The notes: generated from the letters alone by a model not told the origin. Counted from the stretch's first letter, positions 17,379 to 26,606 are shown. The stretch: 64,000 nucleotides of DNA from Bin52 sp965213935 (GCA_965213935.1 CBDCAO010000012.1:1922001-1986000), one strand, 5' to 3'. Made by a program: numbers and translations.

Positions 17379-18236
17379 TCAGCAAAGCCAGACGCGCGGC
17401 GGCTCAGCCGGGCGCGCGAACACGCACGCGCGCAGGGCGCCCAGTGCTGCGGCGAGCTCGCGTTTGAACGCGCCGCCCTCCCGGGCGAGGAACCGGGCGA
17501 CAACAAGCCCGCGCACCGCGCCCGCACCGGCGAATGCCGACATCCCCGCCAGCAGGCGCCGGAGTTCCTCCAGGCGCGCCGGCGCATCCGGCGCCGCATA
17601 GATGAGTGTCGCCGACACGCTCGCGCCACGAAGTCCGGCGACCGATGTCGATGCGCGCTCGAAGTCGCAACCGCCCATGTGCAACGCCTCCCGCCATATC
17701 GGCCGGCCGTCCCTGTCGATCCGCCAGGTGTCGGTCAGGCTGCCGTGCCTCACGCGCTCGCCATGCGCGGCGCGACCGAGTACCAGCGTCTCGACTGCCA
17801 GCAACCGCGCATCGCCCGCCATGTCCACCTCGATCCGACGCCTCATCCGGGCACCGTCGAACAGGATCGTTTCCTGCGGCAGCCACTCGACAGCTGCATC
17901 CGACCCGAGGGTCAGCCGTGTGAACCAGTCGGCCGGCGCATCGATGGCCCGGTAGACCTTCTCCGCCGCCTGGCCGGACACTACCGCCCCGGCGCCCGGT
18001 CCCGCCGCCACCGAGACCTCGTACCTGTCGCCGCCGGCGATGCCTCCCGCCAGGTTCGCGAGCACCGCTTCCGGCACGCCGTTTGCCGGGCGTGGCGTCA
18101 GGATCCGCAACGGCGCCCGGCACCGGCGCTCGACGAGAGCGGTCCCGCCGACCCGCGCCTCGAAGCGCAACGCGGCCGATCCCCGGCCGCGCTGGAGCAC
18201 GAGGTCGGACGCGGGGCCGGCACCGCACCCCGTCAT
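17379..18236 (-). CDS. ureD: Urease accessory protein UreD
   Basis: A 285-residue accessory protein of the UreD/UreH family that docks on apo-urease and forms the nickel tunnel with UreF. Recognisable parts are LTPRPANGVPEAVLANLAGG, ISGQAAEKVYR-like VVSGQAAEKVYR, the central LPQETILFDGARMRR, and the downstream GRAAHGERVRHGSL. The ATG at 18236 has a GGGACG site and gives the usual length; an in-frame GTG at 18320 would add 28 unrelated-looking residues. About 140 bp separate it from the allophanate hydrolase gene, with no obvious terminator, so read-through is likely. Confidence 0.9.
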   Translation of the reverse strand: MTGCGAGPASDLVLQRGRGSAALRFEARVGGTALVERRCRAPLRILTPRPANGVPEAVLANLAGGIAGGDRYEVSVAAGPGAGAVVSGQAAEKVYRAIDAPADWFTRLTLGSDAAVEWLPQETILFDGARMRRRIEVDMAGDARLLAVETLVLGRAAHGERVRHGSLTDTWRIDRDGRPIWREALHMGGCDFERASTSVAGLRGASVSATLIYAAPDAPARLEELRRLLAGMSAFAGAGAVRGLVVARFLAREGGAFKRELAAALGALRACVFARPAEPPRVWLC

Positions 18237-18378
18237 CGAGGCGTCCCTGCGTGCGATCGCGCATGACCAAACGCCGGTCTGCACCGCGGAACGCAACCGC
18301 GGGGAGCCACAGGGGGGCACCGCATCTCGAACACGTGCGAGAGCGGCTGGCGGGCGGACAGGTCCGGAAGGCGCGTGA

Positions 18379-20217
18379 TCATGTCGGTCTCGCAGACCGC
18401 TTCCCGGGCGCCTGCGGCCGATCCCGCAGGTAGGCGCGCCATCCGCCGTAGCCGGTGATGTCCTGGGCGCCGTCGGTTCCCGCGTGTTCCACCAGAAACC
18501 CCTTCACCGTGCTGCCGTCGGACAACGCGATGGTGCCGATCGACAGTGGCGGAGGGACCGACACCAGGAAATCCCCGAGGCACGCGGAGGGAAGCGCCCA
18601 GATCTCCAGCTCGATCTCCGCGCCCGGTGAGCAGCGAAGCATTCCCGGCCGTGGCGTCGTGCCGCCTGTCAGGGCAAAGAGCCGGTAGGCCGGCCCTGTC
18701 GTTGTGGAATACAGATATCGCCCGTCCCTCGACGTCAGTTCCCGGTTCAGCGGCAATCCGGACATGTGAGCCCCGGCCACGGCCAATGCGGTCTCGCCGG
18801 GCAGCGGACCGGCGGGCGGCGGAGTCGTCGCGGGCACGGGATGTCTCGTTGCCCCGAGGTATGGCGCGGCGGCGGCATGCAGCCGCCAGCCGACCGCCGC
18901 GGCCAGCTGGTCCCGTCCGGCCTCGGCAATCAGCGTCACACTGCCGGGCAGCGCGTCCATCCTCGGGCCGGTGGGCACGGTTACTGCGCACAGGTCCATC
19001 AGGTTGACGAAGTTGGTGTAGGTTCCGAGACGGGAATTCGGGCCGACAGGATCGGCCTCCAGATCCGCGAGCGTGCACAGGGCCGGAACGCTGGGCACGC
19101 AGAGCAGGTCGACCCGCGCGAGGAGCGGCGCGGCCTTGCGCCTGAGCTCGGCCAGCCTGTAGGCATCGCGGAACGCGCCGACGGCCGTATGCCGCGCGCC
19201 GGAGCCGATGACCTGTCGGGTCACCGGGTGAAGGGCCTCCGGCCGCTTCCGCATCAGGGTCTCGACCACGCCAAGCCGCTCGGCGACCCAGGCGCCGCCA
19301 TACAGCAGTGAGGCGGCCTCGAGGAACGGGGAGAAGTCGAGTTCCACGATCTGTGCACCCAGTGCGGCCAGGCGTTCGAGCGCGGCATCGAAGCTTGCCG
19401 CCTGCACGGTGTCGCCGAAGAACTCCCGCGTCATGGCGTTCGGCACGCCGATGGTGATCGAGGGCGGGGGAGCAACGAGCGGCGGTACCGCAATCGAGCG
19501 GGAGAATGCGTCCGCGGCGTCGTGGCCGGCGGCGGTCCGGAAGACGCGCCAGGCGTCGAACATGGTGAGCGCGAACACCGAGACCGTATCAACCGTCCGG
19601 CAGGCCGGAACGACCCCGGTTCCCGAGATGGCGCCCAGCGTCGGCTTCAGGCCGACGATGTTGTTGAACGCCGCGGGCACCCGGCCCGACCCCGCGGTAT
19701 CCGTGCCAAGCGCGAAAGACACGATCCCGTGCGCCACCGCCACGGCGGAGCCGGAAGAGGAGCCGCCTGGCACGAGAGCGTCATCAAGGGCGTTCCTGGG
19801 CGGCGGATAGGGCGACCGGATACCGACGAGACCGGTGGCGAACTGGTCGAGATTGGTCTTGCCCACCGGTAGTGCGCCCGCGGCCCTGACGACGGCGACG
19901 GCGACGGCGTCGGCGTCCGGCTCGTAGGCGTAGGCGGGACAGCCCGCGGTCGTGGCGGTGCCGGCAAGGTCGATGTTGTCCTTGAGTGCGAAGGGAATGC
20001 CCCACAACGGGTACGCGAGCGGATCGAAATCCGGCAATGCCGAGGCTTCGGCGAGGCACTCCTCCAGCGGGCGCAGGTGAATGAAGATACCGGGGTCGCC
20101 GACGGTCGCGATGCGCCGGTACACCTCAGCAATGACATCCGCAGCCGTGGTCCCGGCAGCGAAAGCAGCGTGCAGGGCCGCGATGTCGAAGCTCAGACCT
20201 TCCGGATCGCCGCTCAC
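18379..20217 (-). CDS. atzF: Allophanate hydrolase (AtzF-type amidase)
   Basis: A 612-residue amidase-signature enzyme that turns allophanate into ammonia and CO2. The Lys-cisSer-Ser triad is Lys79, Ser153 (in GGSSSGS) and Ser177 (in DTAGSGR). The intervals of 74 and 24 match those I recall for AtzF (91, 165, 189). The last ~150 residues form the family's C-terminal domain (ALAVAGAHMSGLPLNREL, YRLFALTG, GFLVEHAG). The GTG start overlaps the cupin stop as GTGA. It lies directly downstream of biuret hydrolase and the cupin, and upstream of urease. It is not fused to a urea carboxylase, which fits a biuret route. Confidence 0.92.
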   Translation of the reverse strand: MSGDPEGLSFDIAALHAAFAAGTTAADVIAEVYRRIATVGDPGIFIHLRPLEECLAEASALPDFDPLAYPLWGIPFALKDNIDLAGTATTAGCPAYAYEPDADAVAVAVVRAAGALPVGKTNLDQFATGLVGIRSPYPPPRNALDDALVPGGSSSGSAVAVAHGIVSFALGTDTAGSGRVPAAFNNIVGLKPTLGAISGTGVVPACRTVDTVSVFALTMFDAWRVFRTAAGHDAADAFSRSIAVPPLVAPPPSITIGVPNAMTREFFGDTVQAASFDAALERLAALGAQIVELDFSPFLEAASLLYGGAWVAERLGVVETLMRKRPEALHPVTRQVIGSGARHTAVGAFRDAYRLAELRRKAAPLLARVDLLCVPSVPALCTLADLEADPVGPNSRLGTYTNFVNLMDLCAVTVPTGPRMDALPGSVTLIAEAGRDQLAAAVGWRLHAAAAPYLGATRHPVPATTPPPAGPLPGETALAVAGAHMSGLPLNRELTSRDGRYLYSTTTGPAYRLFALTGGTTPRPGMLRCSPGAEIELEIWALPSACLGDFLVSVPPPLSIGTIALSDGSTVKGFLVEHAGTDGAQDITGYGGWRAYLRDRPQAPGKRSARPT

Positions 20218-20561
20218 GGACCTTCCTCCAGGAAGCGGACCGGCCGCTCCCACTGGACCAGGACAACGCACCCCGGCTCCGACCAGACCGAATGCACGAC
20301 ACCCTCCGGATTCAGGATCAGCGATCCCGCCGGGTAGTTGCCGTGCTCGTCGCTCTGAACGCCGTCGAGCACCACGATCGTCTCGAGCCCGGTGTGCAGG
20401 TGGCGCGGCACCGCGGCGCCCGGCGCATAGCGCAGGACCGCGACCGCCGGTTCACCCTCGCGCAGAGCGCAGATCTCGACGCCGTCGCGGAACGGCGAGA
20501 AGTCGAGTGCCTGCCAGCCGCCATCGGTCAGCCCCGCGACATGGCGTGGTCCGGGGATCAT
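20214..20561 (-). CDS. Small cupin-domain protein (ChrR-like)
   Basis: A 115-residue single cupin. Metal-site motifs are visible: RHLHTGLETIVVLDG in the first cupin motif (two His and Glu) and NPEGVVHSVWSEPGC in the second (His). The fold binds a metal and small ligands, and some members are isomerases or sensors. It lies between the second cysteine hydrolase and allophanate hydrolase with four-base coupling, so it probably acts in the same pathway, perhaps on an unstable carboxylated intermediate. That role is a guess. Confidence 0.78.
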   Translation of the reverse strand: MIPGPRHVAGLTDGGWQALDFSPFRDGVEICALREGEPAVAVLRYAPGAAVPRHLHTGLETIVVLDGVQSDEHGNYPAGSLILNPEGVVHSVWSEPGCVVLVQWERPVRFLEEGP

Positions 20562-20565
20562 CGGC

Positions 20566-21246
20566 CTACGCGCGGCCCTGTCCACCCAGGGCCTCCTCGA
20601 TCTCGGCAGTCGTCGCGGTCCAGCCGACAATGGCGCCCTGGGCACGGATCATTGCAAGGGTCGCGGCCTTGAATTCGGAAAAGTAGCTCCCGGTTGCATC
20701 CTCGGCCAGGAGGCATTCGAACCCCCGGTCATTCGCTTCGCGCATGGTTGTCTGCACGCAGACCTCCGTGGTCACTCCGGCAAGAAGCAGGTTCCGGGTT
20801 CCCAACTGCGCGAGCAGGCCGGCAAGAGGTGTGGCGTGGAACGCGCCCTTGCCCGGCTTGTCGATGACCGGCTCGCCCGGCGCGGGCGCGAGTTCGGGAA
20901 GGATTTCGGCACCGGGCTCGCCGGCGATCAGGATACGTCCCATCGGACCGGCATCGCCGATACGCAGTGACGGTCCGCCCCGGCGGAGCTTGGCAGGCGG
21001 GCAGTCGGACAGGTCGGGCCTGTGGCATTCCCGGGTGTGGATCACGGCCAGGCCCGCGGTGCGCGAGGCGTCAATCAGGCGGGCGACGGCCGGAACGATG
21101 ACCCGGAGCGGTGTCACGTCGTTGCCGAGCGCTGCGCCGAAGCCACCCGGTTCGATAAAGTCCCGCTGCATGTCGATGACGATCAACGCCGTCGCCGCCG
21201 GATCGAAACGGTAGGTGAAGGGACGGGCAGCGGGAATCCCGGCCAT
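20566..21246 (-). CDS. Isochorismatase-fold cysteine hydrolase (biuret/triuret/ureide hydrolase candidate)
   Basis: A 226-residue cysteine hydrolase with the catalytic triad Asp25 (VIDMQRDF), Lys130 (IDKPGKGAF) and Cys163 (GVTTEVCV), plus the cis-peptide TTMREANDRGFEC segment. It is clearly related to the biuret hydrolase gene two genes upstream but not a recent duplicate: the DPYPWPY N-terminus and the KRWRSQRIGAGIGDPG loop are changed. Triuret hydrolases, biuret hydrolases and RutB-type ureidoacrylate hydrolases share this fold. Its place before cupin and allophanate hydrolase suggests it supplies or precedes biuret. The ATG overlaps the ATPase stop as TGATG. Confidence 0.88.
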   Translation of the reverse strand: MAGIPAARPFTYRFDPAATALIVIDMQRDFIEPGGFGAALGNDVTPLRVIVPAVARLIDASRTAGLAVIHTRECHRPDLSDCPPAKLRRGGPSLRIGDAGPMGRILIAGEPGAEILPELAPAPGEPVIDKPGKGAFHATPLAGLLAQLGTRNLLLAGVTTEVCVQTTMREANDRGFECLLAEDATGSYFSEFKAATLAMIRAQGAIVGWTATTAEIEEALGGQGRA

Positions 21247-22775
21247 CAGGCATGGCCTCCCATCCGGCGGCCGATTTCGGCCCGATCGGCCCGGGCGGCG
21301 GTGCACTCGTAGGCGATGCGGCCCTCCGACATCACCAGCACACGGTCGGTGAGTTCCATGATCTCGTCGAGATCCTCGGACATGAGCAGCACCGCGGTGC
21401 CGGAATTCCGGGCCGCCATGATCCGGGCACGGATCTCCGCGACAGCCGTCAGATCCAGTCCGAAGCACGGGTTCGAGATCACCAGCAGGTCCACCGTGCC
21501 CGTCAGTTCGCGCGCAAGCACCGCGCGTTGCACATTGCCTCCCGAGAGCGAGGACATCGGTGCATCGAGCGAGGCCGCCCTGATCCTGAACGCCGCCGCC
21601 ATGTCCGCCGCCCGACTCTTCAGCTCGCGCGTGGACAGCCAGAACCGGGCGCCCGTGCCGTTCAGATCGAAGCTGCGGAAGCCGACGTTCTCGACGACCG
21701 ACATGCGCGGCACGCAGGCGTTGTGAAGCGGCTCCTCCGGCAGGAAGCGCACGCGATGGACACGCGCCTCCCGGCGTGTCGCGCCGTAGGGCGATCCATT
21801 GACCCGTATCCGGCCCGCCGACACCGAGCGCTGGCCGGTCAGCACTTCCATCAGTTCCATCTGACCGTTGCCCGAAATCCCGGCGATACCGACGATCTCG
21901 CCCGCGCGAACCTCGAGCGCGTCGATGGCGATCCCCTTCAGCCCCGAACGGTCCCGGGCGCGCACGCCGGCAACGGACAGGACCGGCGCTCCCGGCACTC
22001 CCGTGCGCGGCGCCGGTTCGGCCAGTTCGTCATCGCCCACCATCATTCGCGCGAGGTCCGCATGGGTCAGGTCGGCAACTCGTCCGCGGCCGACGAGTGC
22101 GCCGCGGCGGAGCACCGAGACCTCGTCGGCGCAGGCCATCACCTCACGGAACTTGTGGGTGATCAACAGCACCGTGAGCTCTCCGGCCTGACACAGCCGC
22201 CGCACGTGACCGAGGACCTCGTCGGCCTCATCCGGCGTCAGGACGGAAGTCGGCTCGTCGAGGATGAGGAAGCGGCGGCCGAGATAGAGCTGCTTCAGGA
22301 TCTCGAGCTTCTGCTTCTCACCGGCGGAGAAGGTGCGAACGGCCTGATCGAGCGGCACGGTGAACGGCATCCGGGCCATGAAGGTCTCGAGCCGGGCCAT
22401 CTCGGCGCGCCAGTCGATCACCGGTGGCGCGTCCTCGCGGCTGATGACGAGGTTCTCCGCCGCGGTGAGCGACGGGACGAGCGTAAAGTGCTGGTAGACC
22501 ATGCCAAGTCCCAGCGCGTGGGCCGACTTCGGGTCCGGCACCTCAACCTCCCGCCCGCCGACCATGAGCTGGCCCCGTGTCGCCCGGTAAAAGCCCATCA
22601 CGCACTTGACCAGGGTCGACTTGCCAGCGCCGTTCTCGCCGAGGAGTGCGTGCACCGTACCGGGCGCTATTCGCATCGAGACGGCGTCGAGCGCAGTCAA
22701 CCCGCCGAAGCGCATGGTCATACCCACGGTCTCGACACCGATGGCGCCGGCCTGGAGACGCCCGTCGACAGTCAT
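21246..22775 (-). CDS. BMP-type ABC importer, double ATP-binding protein (YufO/RbsA-like)
   Basis: A 509-residue protein with two nucleotide-binding domains. Domain 1 has Walker A GENGAGKST, an unusual signature TFSAGEKQK, and Walker B FLILDEPTSVL. Domain 2 has the usual degenerate P-loop GISGNGQMEL, signature LSGGNVQR and a relaxed Walker B ISNPCFGLD. This architecture belongs to importers for nucleosides, purines or simple sugars. With the two BPD_transp_2 permeases and the BMP-family binding protein it completes one importer, although two catabolic genes lie between it and the permeases. Confidence 0.92.
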   Translation of the reverse strand: MTVDGRLQAGAIGVETVGMTMRFGGLTALDAVSMRIAPGTVHALLGENGAGKSTLVKCVMGFYRATRGQLMVGGREVEVPDPKSAHALGLGMVYQHFTLVPSLTAAENLVISREDAPPVIDWRAEMARLETFMARMPFTVPLDQAVRTFSAGEKQKLEILKQLYLGRRFLILDEPTSVLTPDEADEVLGHVRRLCQAGELTVLLITHKFREVMACADEVSVLRRGALVGRGRVADLTHADLARMMVGDDELAEPAPRTGVPGAPVLSVAGVRARDRSGLKGIAIDALEVRAGEIVGIAGISGNGQMELMEVLTGQRSVSAGRIRVNGSPYGATRREARVHRVRFLPEEPLHNACVPRMSVVENVGFRSFDLNGTGARFWLSTRELKSRAADMAAAFRIRAASLDAPMSSLSGGNVQRAVLARELTGTVDLLVISNPCFGLDLTAVAEIRARIMAARNSGTAVLLMSEDLDEIMELTDRVLVMSEGRIAYECTAARADRAEIGRRMGGHA

Positions 22776-23467
22776 GGCAACCCGGCAATGAGGGTTTCAC
22801 TGTCGGCGACCGCGCCGAAGACGCCGCCCTGCATCCTGACCATCCTGAGCGCGGCGTCGTGGTTGGTCCTGTCGGTGGCGCCGCAACAGTCTGCCAGCAG
22901 CACGCACTCGAACCCCCGGTCGTTCGCCTCTCGCATGGTGGTCGAGACGCAGACATCCGTCGTGATGCCGCAGATCACCAGGTTCCCGATGCCCCTCGTG
23001 CGCAGAATCAGCTCCAGGTCGGTGGCGCAGAAGCTGCCCTTGCCGGGCTTGTCGATGACGGTCTCGCCAGGTTCGGGACGGAGCTCCTCGATGATGTCCC
23101 AACCGGGTTCGCCGCGGACCAGGATCCGGCCGCACGGACCGGGGTCCCCGATGCCGGCGCCGATGCGCTGCGAACGCCAGCGCTTGTTCGCAGGAAGGTC
23201 GGAAAGGTCCGGGCGGTGGCCCTCGCGGGTGTGCAGGACGTGGTAGCCACCGGCCCGCATCGCGGCGAGGACGCGCCGGATCGGTTCAATCGGAGCGCGG
23301 GTGAGCGACAGGTCATAGCCCATCGTGTCGACGTACCCGCCCGCGCCGCAGAAGTCGGTTTGCATGTCGATCACGATCAGCGCCGTGTTCGCCGGGCCCA
23401 GGGTGCCGTCATACGGCCAGGGGTACGGGTCCGACGCGATGGTGTGGAACCCGATCTCGCCCGTCAT
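22772..23467 (-). CDS. biuH: Biuret hydrolase (biuret amidohydrolase, cysteine hydrolase superfamily)
   Basis: A 231-residue enzyme expected to hydrolyse biuret to allophanate and ammonia. The triad is Asp34, Lys140 and Cys173; the Rhizobium leguminosarum BiuH triad I recall is Asp36, Lys142, Cys175, a uniform offset of two. The segments DPYPWPYDG, MGYDLSLTRAPIEPI, KRWRSQRIGAGIGDPGPCG and DKPGKGSFCATDLEL are as in that enzyme. The product allophanate is handled by the gene 2.6 kb downstream. The start overlaps the formamidase stop as ATGA, and the stop overlaps the ATPase start. Confidence 0.88.
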   Translation of the reverse strand: MTGEIGFHTIASDPYPWPYDGTLGPANTALIVIDMQTDFCGAGGYVDTMGYDLSLTRAPIEPIRRVLAAMRAGGYHVLHTREGHRPDLSDLPANKRWRSQRIGAGIGDPGPCGRILVRGEPGWDIIEELRPEPGETVIDKPGKGSFCATDLELILRTRGIGNLVICGITTDVCVSTTMREANDRGFECVLLADCCGATDRTNHDAALRMVRMQGGVFGAVADSETLIAGLP

Positions 23468-24480
23468 TCCGCAGCCTCCGTCGCCTTCTCTCCGTGGAAC
23501 CGTTGGGGCGCGGGGAAACCGCAGGAGGCGCCGTCGGTCTCCTTCACGGCTTCCTCCCAGGGCAGCCGGTAGCGCCCCGCGACGAGATCGGTCATGTAGC
23601 TGTAGGGGCAGTCCTGCGCCCCGCCCTTCACAGCGACGTACCCGCGGTGACCTAGCTGATAGATGTTGTTCTCGACCCCCCAGTGGATGCGGGCCTCCCG
23701 TACGAGATCGGGACGAACCTCGGCAGTGATGATCTCGTCTGGCCGGCCGCTCGCTCCATGGGCGAGAATGGTACCGTCGAAGTTGACGATCATTCCCTCG
23801 CCCATCGAATCGAATGTGCCGTCCGATCCGCACATGCACACGCTCGCCGTGACCATGAGGTTGCAGAACGCGTTGGCCTGGTTGGTAAAGCGCCAGCTCT
23901 CCCGAATGGGAGCGGTGTAGCCCGCCGTGCGCAGCATGATCTCGCCGCCGCGATAGGCAGCTTCGCGTGCCATCTCGGGGAACATGCCGTCATGGCAGAT
24001 GATCAGTCCGATCCGAGCGCCCTTCGGCCCCGTGATGACGGGCACACCCAGATTGCCCGGCTCCCAGGGTTCGACCGGGACCCAGGGGTGGAGCTTGCGG
24101 TAGTGGAGCGCCAGCTCCCCGGTGTTGTCGATGATGATGCCCGCGTTGTAGGGGTTGCCGCCCGGGTTCTCTTCCATGATCGAGAAGCAGCCCCAGATAT
24201 CATGCTCGGCGCAGGCGCGCCTGAATGCGGCGACCTCCGGACCATCAAGGTTGCACATGATCTCGGGGCGGGTGCTCATCGACAGACCGTGCAGGGCGTA
24301 TTCGGGAAAGACGACGAGGTCCATGGTCGGCAGGCCGCGGCGTGCCTTGCCGACCATGGACACGATCCTGTCCGCCTGCGCCGCCAGGTCGGCAGGGGTC
24401 TCGACCACCGGGAGCTGCAGGTGCACGAGCCCTATCACCACGCCGTCAGGGGACTTGTTGAGACCACCCAGTCCGTTCAT
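23464..24480 (-). CDS. amiF: Formamidase (nitrilase superfamily, AmiF-type)
   Basis: A 338-residue nitrilase-fold amidase with the triad Glu60 (FPEY), Lys129 (YRKLHPW) and Cys162 (ICHDG). AmiF traits separate it from AmiE aliphatic amidases: CHDGMFPEMAREAAYRG, GEGMIVNFDGT, GVENNIYQLGHRGYVA and the length close to 334. It converts formamide to formate and ammonia. Sitting between the permease and biuret hydrolase with a four-base overlap, it suggests the imported compound releases formamide, or that the operon pools several small amide nitrogen sources. Confidence 0.88.
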   Translation of the reverse strand: MNGLGGLNKSPDGVVIGLVHLQLPVVETPADLAAQADRIVSMVGKARRGLPTMDLVVFPEYALHGLSMSTRPEIMCNLDGPEVAAFRRACAEHDIWGCFSIMEENPGGNPYNAGIIIDNTGELALHYRKLHPWVPVEPWEPGNLGVPVITGPKGARIGLIICHDGMFPEMAREAAYRGGEIMLRTAGYTAPIRESWRFTNQANAFCNLMVTASVCMCGSDGTFDSMGEGMIVNFDGTILAHGASGRPDEIITAEVRPDLVREARIHWGVENNIYQLGHRGYVAVKGGAQDCPYSYMTDLVAGRYRLPWEEAVKETDGASCGFPAPQRFHGEKATEAAE

Positions 24481-24489
24481 GCCGCTCTC

Positions 24490-25416
24490 CTACTTCGAAA
24501 TCGACAGCTCGCCCGGTGCGCCGGCCATGGCGCGTCCGGGCGAGGAGGTTGCGATCAGCACGCCGAGCGTCATCACGTACGGCATGGCGTAGAACAGGTA
24601 GTAGCCGTCCGGGATGCCGACCGACTGCAGGGCCGGTCCCAGCGCGCCCGCGCCGCCGAACAGAAGCGCCGCCCCCAGGCAGGCGATCGGATTCCAGCGC
24701 GCGAAGATCACCAGTGCGACGGCCATGAGACCCTGGCCCGAGGAAATCCCCTCGTTCCAGCTGCCGGGGTAGAAAAGCGAGAGATAGGCCCCGCCCACCC
24801 CCGCAAAGGCGCCCCCTGCGGCGGTGGCCAGCGTCCGGATGAACGCCGGTCTCAGGCCCATGGCCCGGGCGGCGTCGGTCGAGTCGCCCACGACGCGGAC
24901 AAGAAGCCCGATGCGGGTGGCCCGGAACATCCACCATAGCAGGAGTGCCGCAAGGATCCCCACCGGGAACAGGATGTTGATCCGCAGGGCCGCCTGGACC
25001 TGGGGCAGGTCGGACCACCACCCAAGCTCGAGCGCCGGCAGGTCCGGAGCAACCGGCTGGATGAAGGGCTTGCCGAAAAAATAGGCCAGCCCTGTTCCGA
25101 GAAGCATCAGCGAGATCCCGACGGCGATGTCGTTGACCCGCGGCAGCGAGCAGACAAGTCCGTGGACGAGGCCGAACAGGCTGCCGGCACCGGCAGCAGC
25201 CAGAACGCCTGCCCATGGCAGCCCGGTCACGCAGGCGATCGCGTATCCGGACATGGCGCCGAAGACGAGTGTGCCTTCCAGCCCCAGGTTGATGCGTCCG
25301 GACCGCTCGGTCAGGACCTCGCCGAGAGAGACGAAGAGAAACGGCGTGGACACCCTGATCGCGCCGCCGAGGATCGCGAGCGGAATGGTCCACAGTCCGA
25401 GTTCAGCGCCGTTCAT
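24490..25416 (-). CDS. BMP-type ABC importer permease (YufQ-like)
   Basis: A 308-residue polytopic membrane protein of the BPD_transp_2 family with about eight to ten helices. Family markers are LGEVLTERSGRINLGLEG near the N-terminus, VNDIAVGISLMLLGTGLAYFF, the cytoplasmic coupling segment VVGDSTDAARAMGL, and AGVGGAYLSLFYPGSWNEGISSGQG. The ATG at 25416 removes an unlikely N-terminal extension that overlaps the other permease gene. It pairs with the larger permease upstream. Confidence 0.92.
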   Translation of the reverse strand: MNGAELGLWTIPLAILGGAIRVSTPFLFVSLGEVLTERSGRINLGLEGTLVFGAMSGYAIACVTGLPWAGVLAAAGAGSLFGLVHGLVCSLPRVNDIAVGISLMLLGTGLAYFFGKPFIQPVAPDLPALELGWWSDLPQVQAALRINILFPVGILAALLLWWMFRATRIGLLVRVVGDSTDAARAMGLRPAFIRTLATAAGGAFAGVGGAYLSLFYPGSWNEGISSGQGLMAVALVIFARWNPIACLGAALLFGGAGALGPALQSVGIPDGYYLFYAMPYVMTLGVLIATSSPGRAMAGAPGELSISK

Positions 25417-25471
25417 GACCGCGGCGTCCGCGCGGCGGCCGTGCGCCTGTCGGTGTTGCGACCGGCACGGG

Positions 25472-26572
25472 TCACCGCGGGATGCTCCAGGTTTCGGGCG
25501 CGAAAACGCGCAGACGGCCGTACAGTGTTTCCGAGACCAGGATCGCGACGAAGGTGAATCCCTGCAGCACCAGCACCGTGGCATCCGGCAGGTCCATGCG
25601 ACGCTGGACCAGGCCCGAAGACGCCTCGAATCCGGCGAGCAGCACGGCGACAGGAATGATCGCCAGCGGGTTGTGGCGTGCAAGGAAGGCAATGAGGATG
25701 CCGGTATAGCCGTAGCCGGCCGCGAGCGAGGCGTTGGCCGAGCCGTGGACGGCGGCGACTTCAAACACGCCCGCAAGCCCGGCGAAGACGCCGCCCAGGG
25801 CCGTGAACCCCACGACCAGCCGGCCGACCGGCAGCCCCTGGACCAGCGCGGCCCGCACGTTGCCACCGGCGATGCGGGCAGCAAAGCCCCAGGTCGTGCG
25901 CTCGACCAGCACCCACGAGACGAGACAGCCGATCACTCCGGCGACGAGGCCCCAATGCACGTCCCAGCCAGGAATGTCGCCGATCCTGAGGTGCTCTGCG
26001 AGCGGCGCCGTCGAGGGCTTGTTGAGACTGGCGGGGTCGCGAAACGGCCCTTCGACGAGATGGTTCATCAGCGCGATGGCGATGTAGGCCATCAGCAGGC
26101 TCGCAATCGTCTCGTTGACGCCCCGGTAGTGGCGCAACGCACCCACCGCACCGATCCAGACCCCCGCCGCCAGAACGCCTGCCGCCGCCAGGAGAGGGAT
26201 TGCAACCGCGCCGGGAAGACCGGACAGAGCGCCCCCGAGTGCCCCGCACGCGAGGCCTCCCAGGACGATCGCTCCCTCGCCGCCAATAACCACGAGCCCA
26301 AGCCTTGCCGGCAGTGCGACGCACAGCGCCGCCAACAGCAGCGGCGCGGTGCGCGAGAGGGTGTTCTGCCAGGAAAACCAGGTGCCGAAGCCCGCCTTGT
26401 AGACCAGCGCGTAGAACTCGGCGGGCGACTTTCCGAGCAGCAGCAGGAACAGGCTGAAGGCCGCAAGCCCCGCCAGCAGGGCTCCGGCCGGGACGGCGAC
26501 CGCTTCCGCCCTGCGCGCAAGCACTGCGAGCGAGCTGTCGGAAGGGCGGATGCCGCCGCGCTTCCGACCCAT
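25472..26572 (-). CDS. BMP-type ABC importer permease (YufP-like)
   Basis: A 366-residue permease. It has LSRTAPLLLAALCVALPARLG, GGEGAIVLGG, YRGVNETIASLLMAYIA and the coupling segment RIAGGNVRAALVQGLPVG, all typical of the larger permease of nucleoside-type importers. A GGAG site stands seven bases before the ATG at 26572; an ATG seven codons further up lacks one. The substrate is expected to be the same as that of the BMP-family binding protein 35 bp upstream. Confidence 0.91.
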   Translation of the reverse strand: MGRKRGGIRPSDSSLAVLARRAEAVAVPAGALLAGLAAFSLFLLLLGKSPAEFYALVYKAGFGTWFSWQNTLSRTAPLLLAALCVALPARLGLVVIGGEGAIVLGGLACGALGGALSGLPGAVAIPLLAAAGVLAAGVWIGAVGALRHYRGVNETIASLLMAYIAIALMNHLVEGPFRDPASLNKPSTAPLAEHLRIGDIPGWDVHWGLVAGVIGCLVSWVLVERTTWGFAARIAGGNVRAALVQGLPVGRLVVGFTALGGVFAGLAGVFEVAAVHGSANASLAAGYGYTGILIAFLARHNPLAIIPVAVLLAGFEASSGLVQRRMDLPDATVLVLQGFTFVAILVSETLYGRLRVFAPETWSIPR

Positions 26573-26606
26573 GACATCTCCGGTCGCCGCCATGCCCGCG
26601 GCGTCT

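Noticed and set aside
18379..24480. Complete cyanuric acid (atzDEF-type) pathway
   Set aside because: Biuret and allophanate hydrolases are present, but no cyanuric acid hydrolase (AtzD/TrzD/barbiturase fold) occurs in the window.
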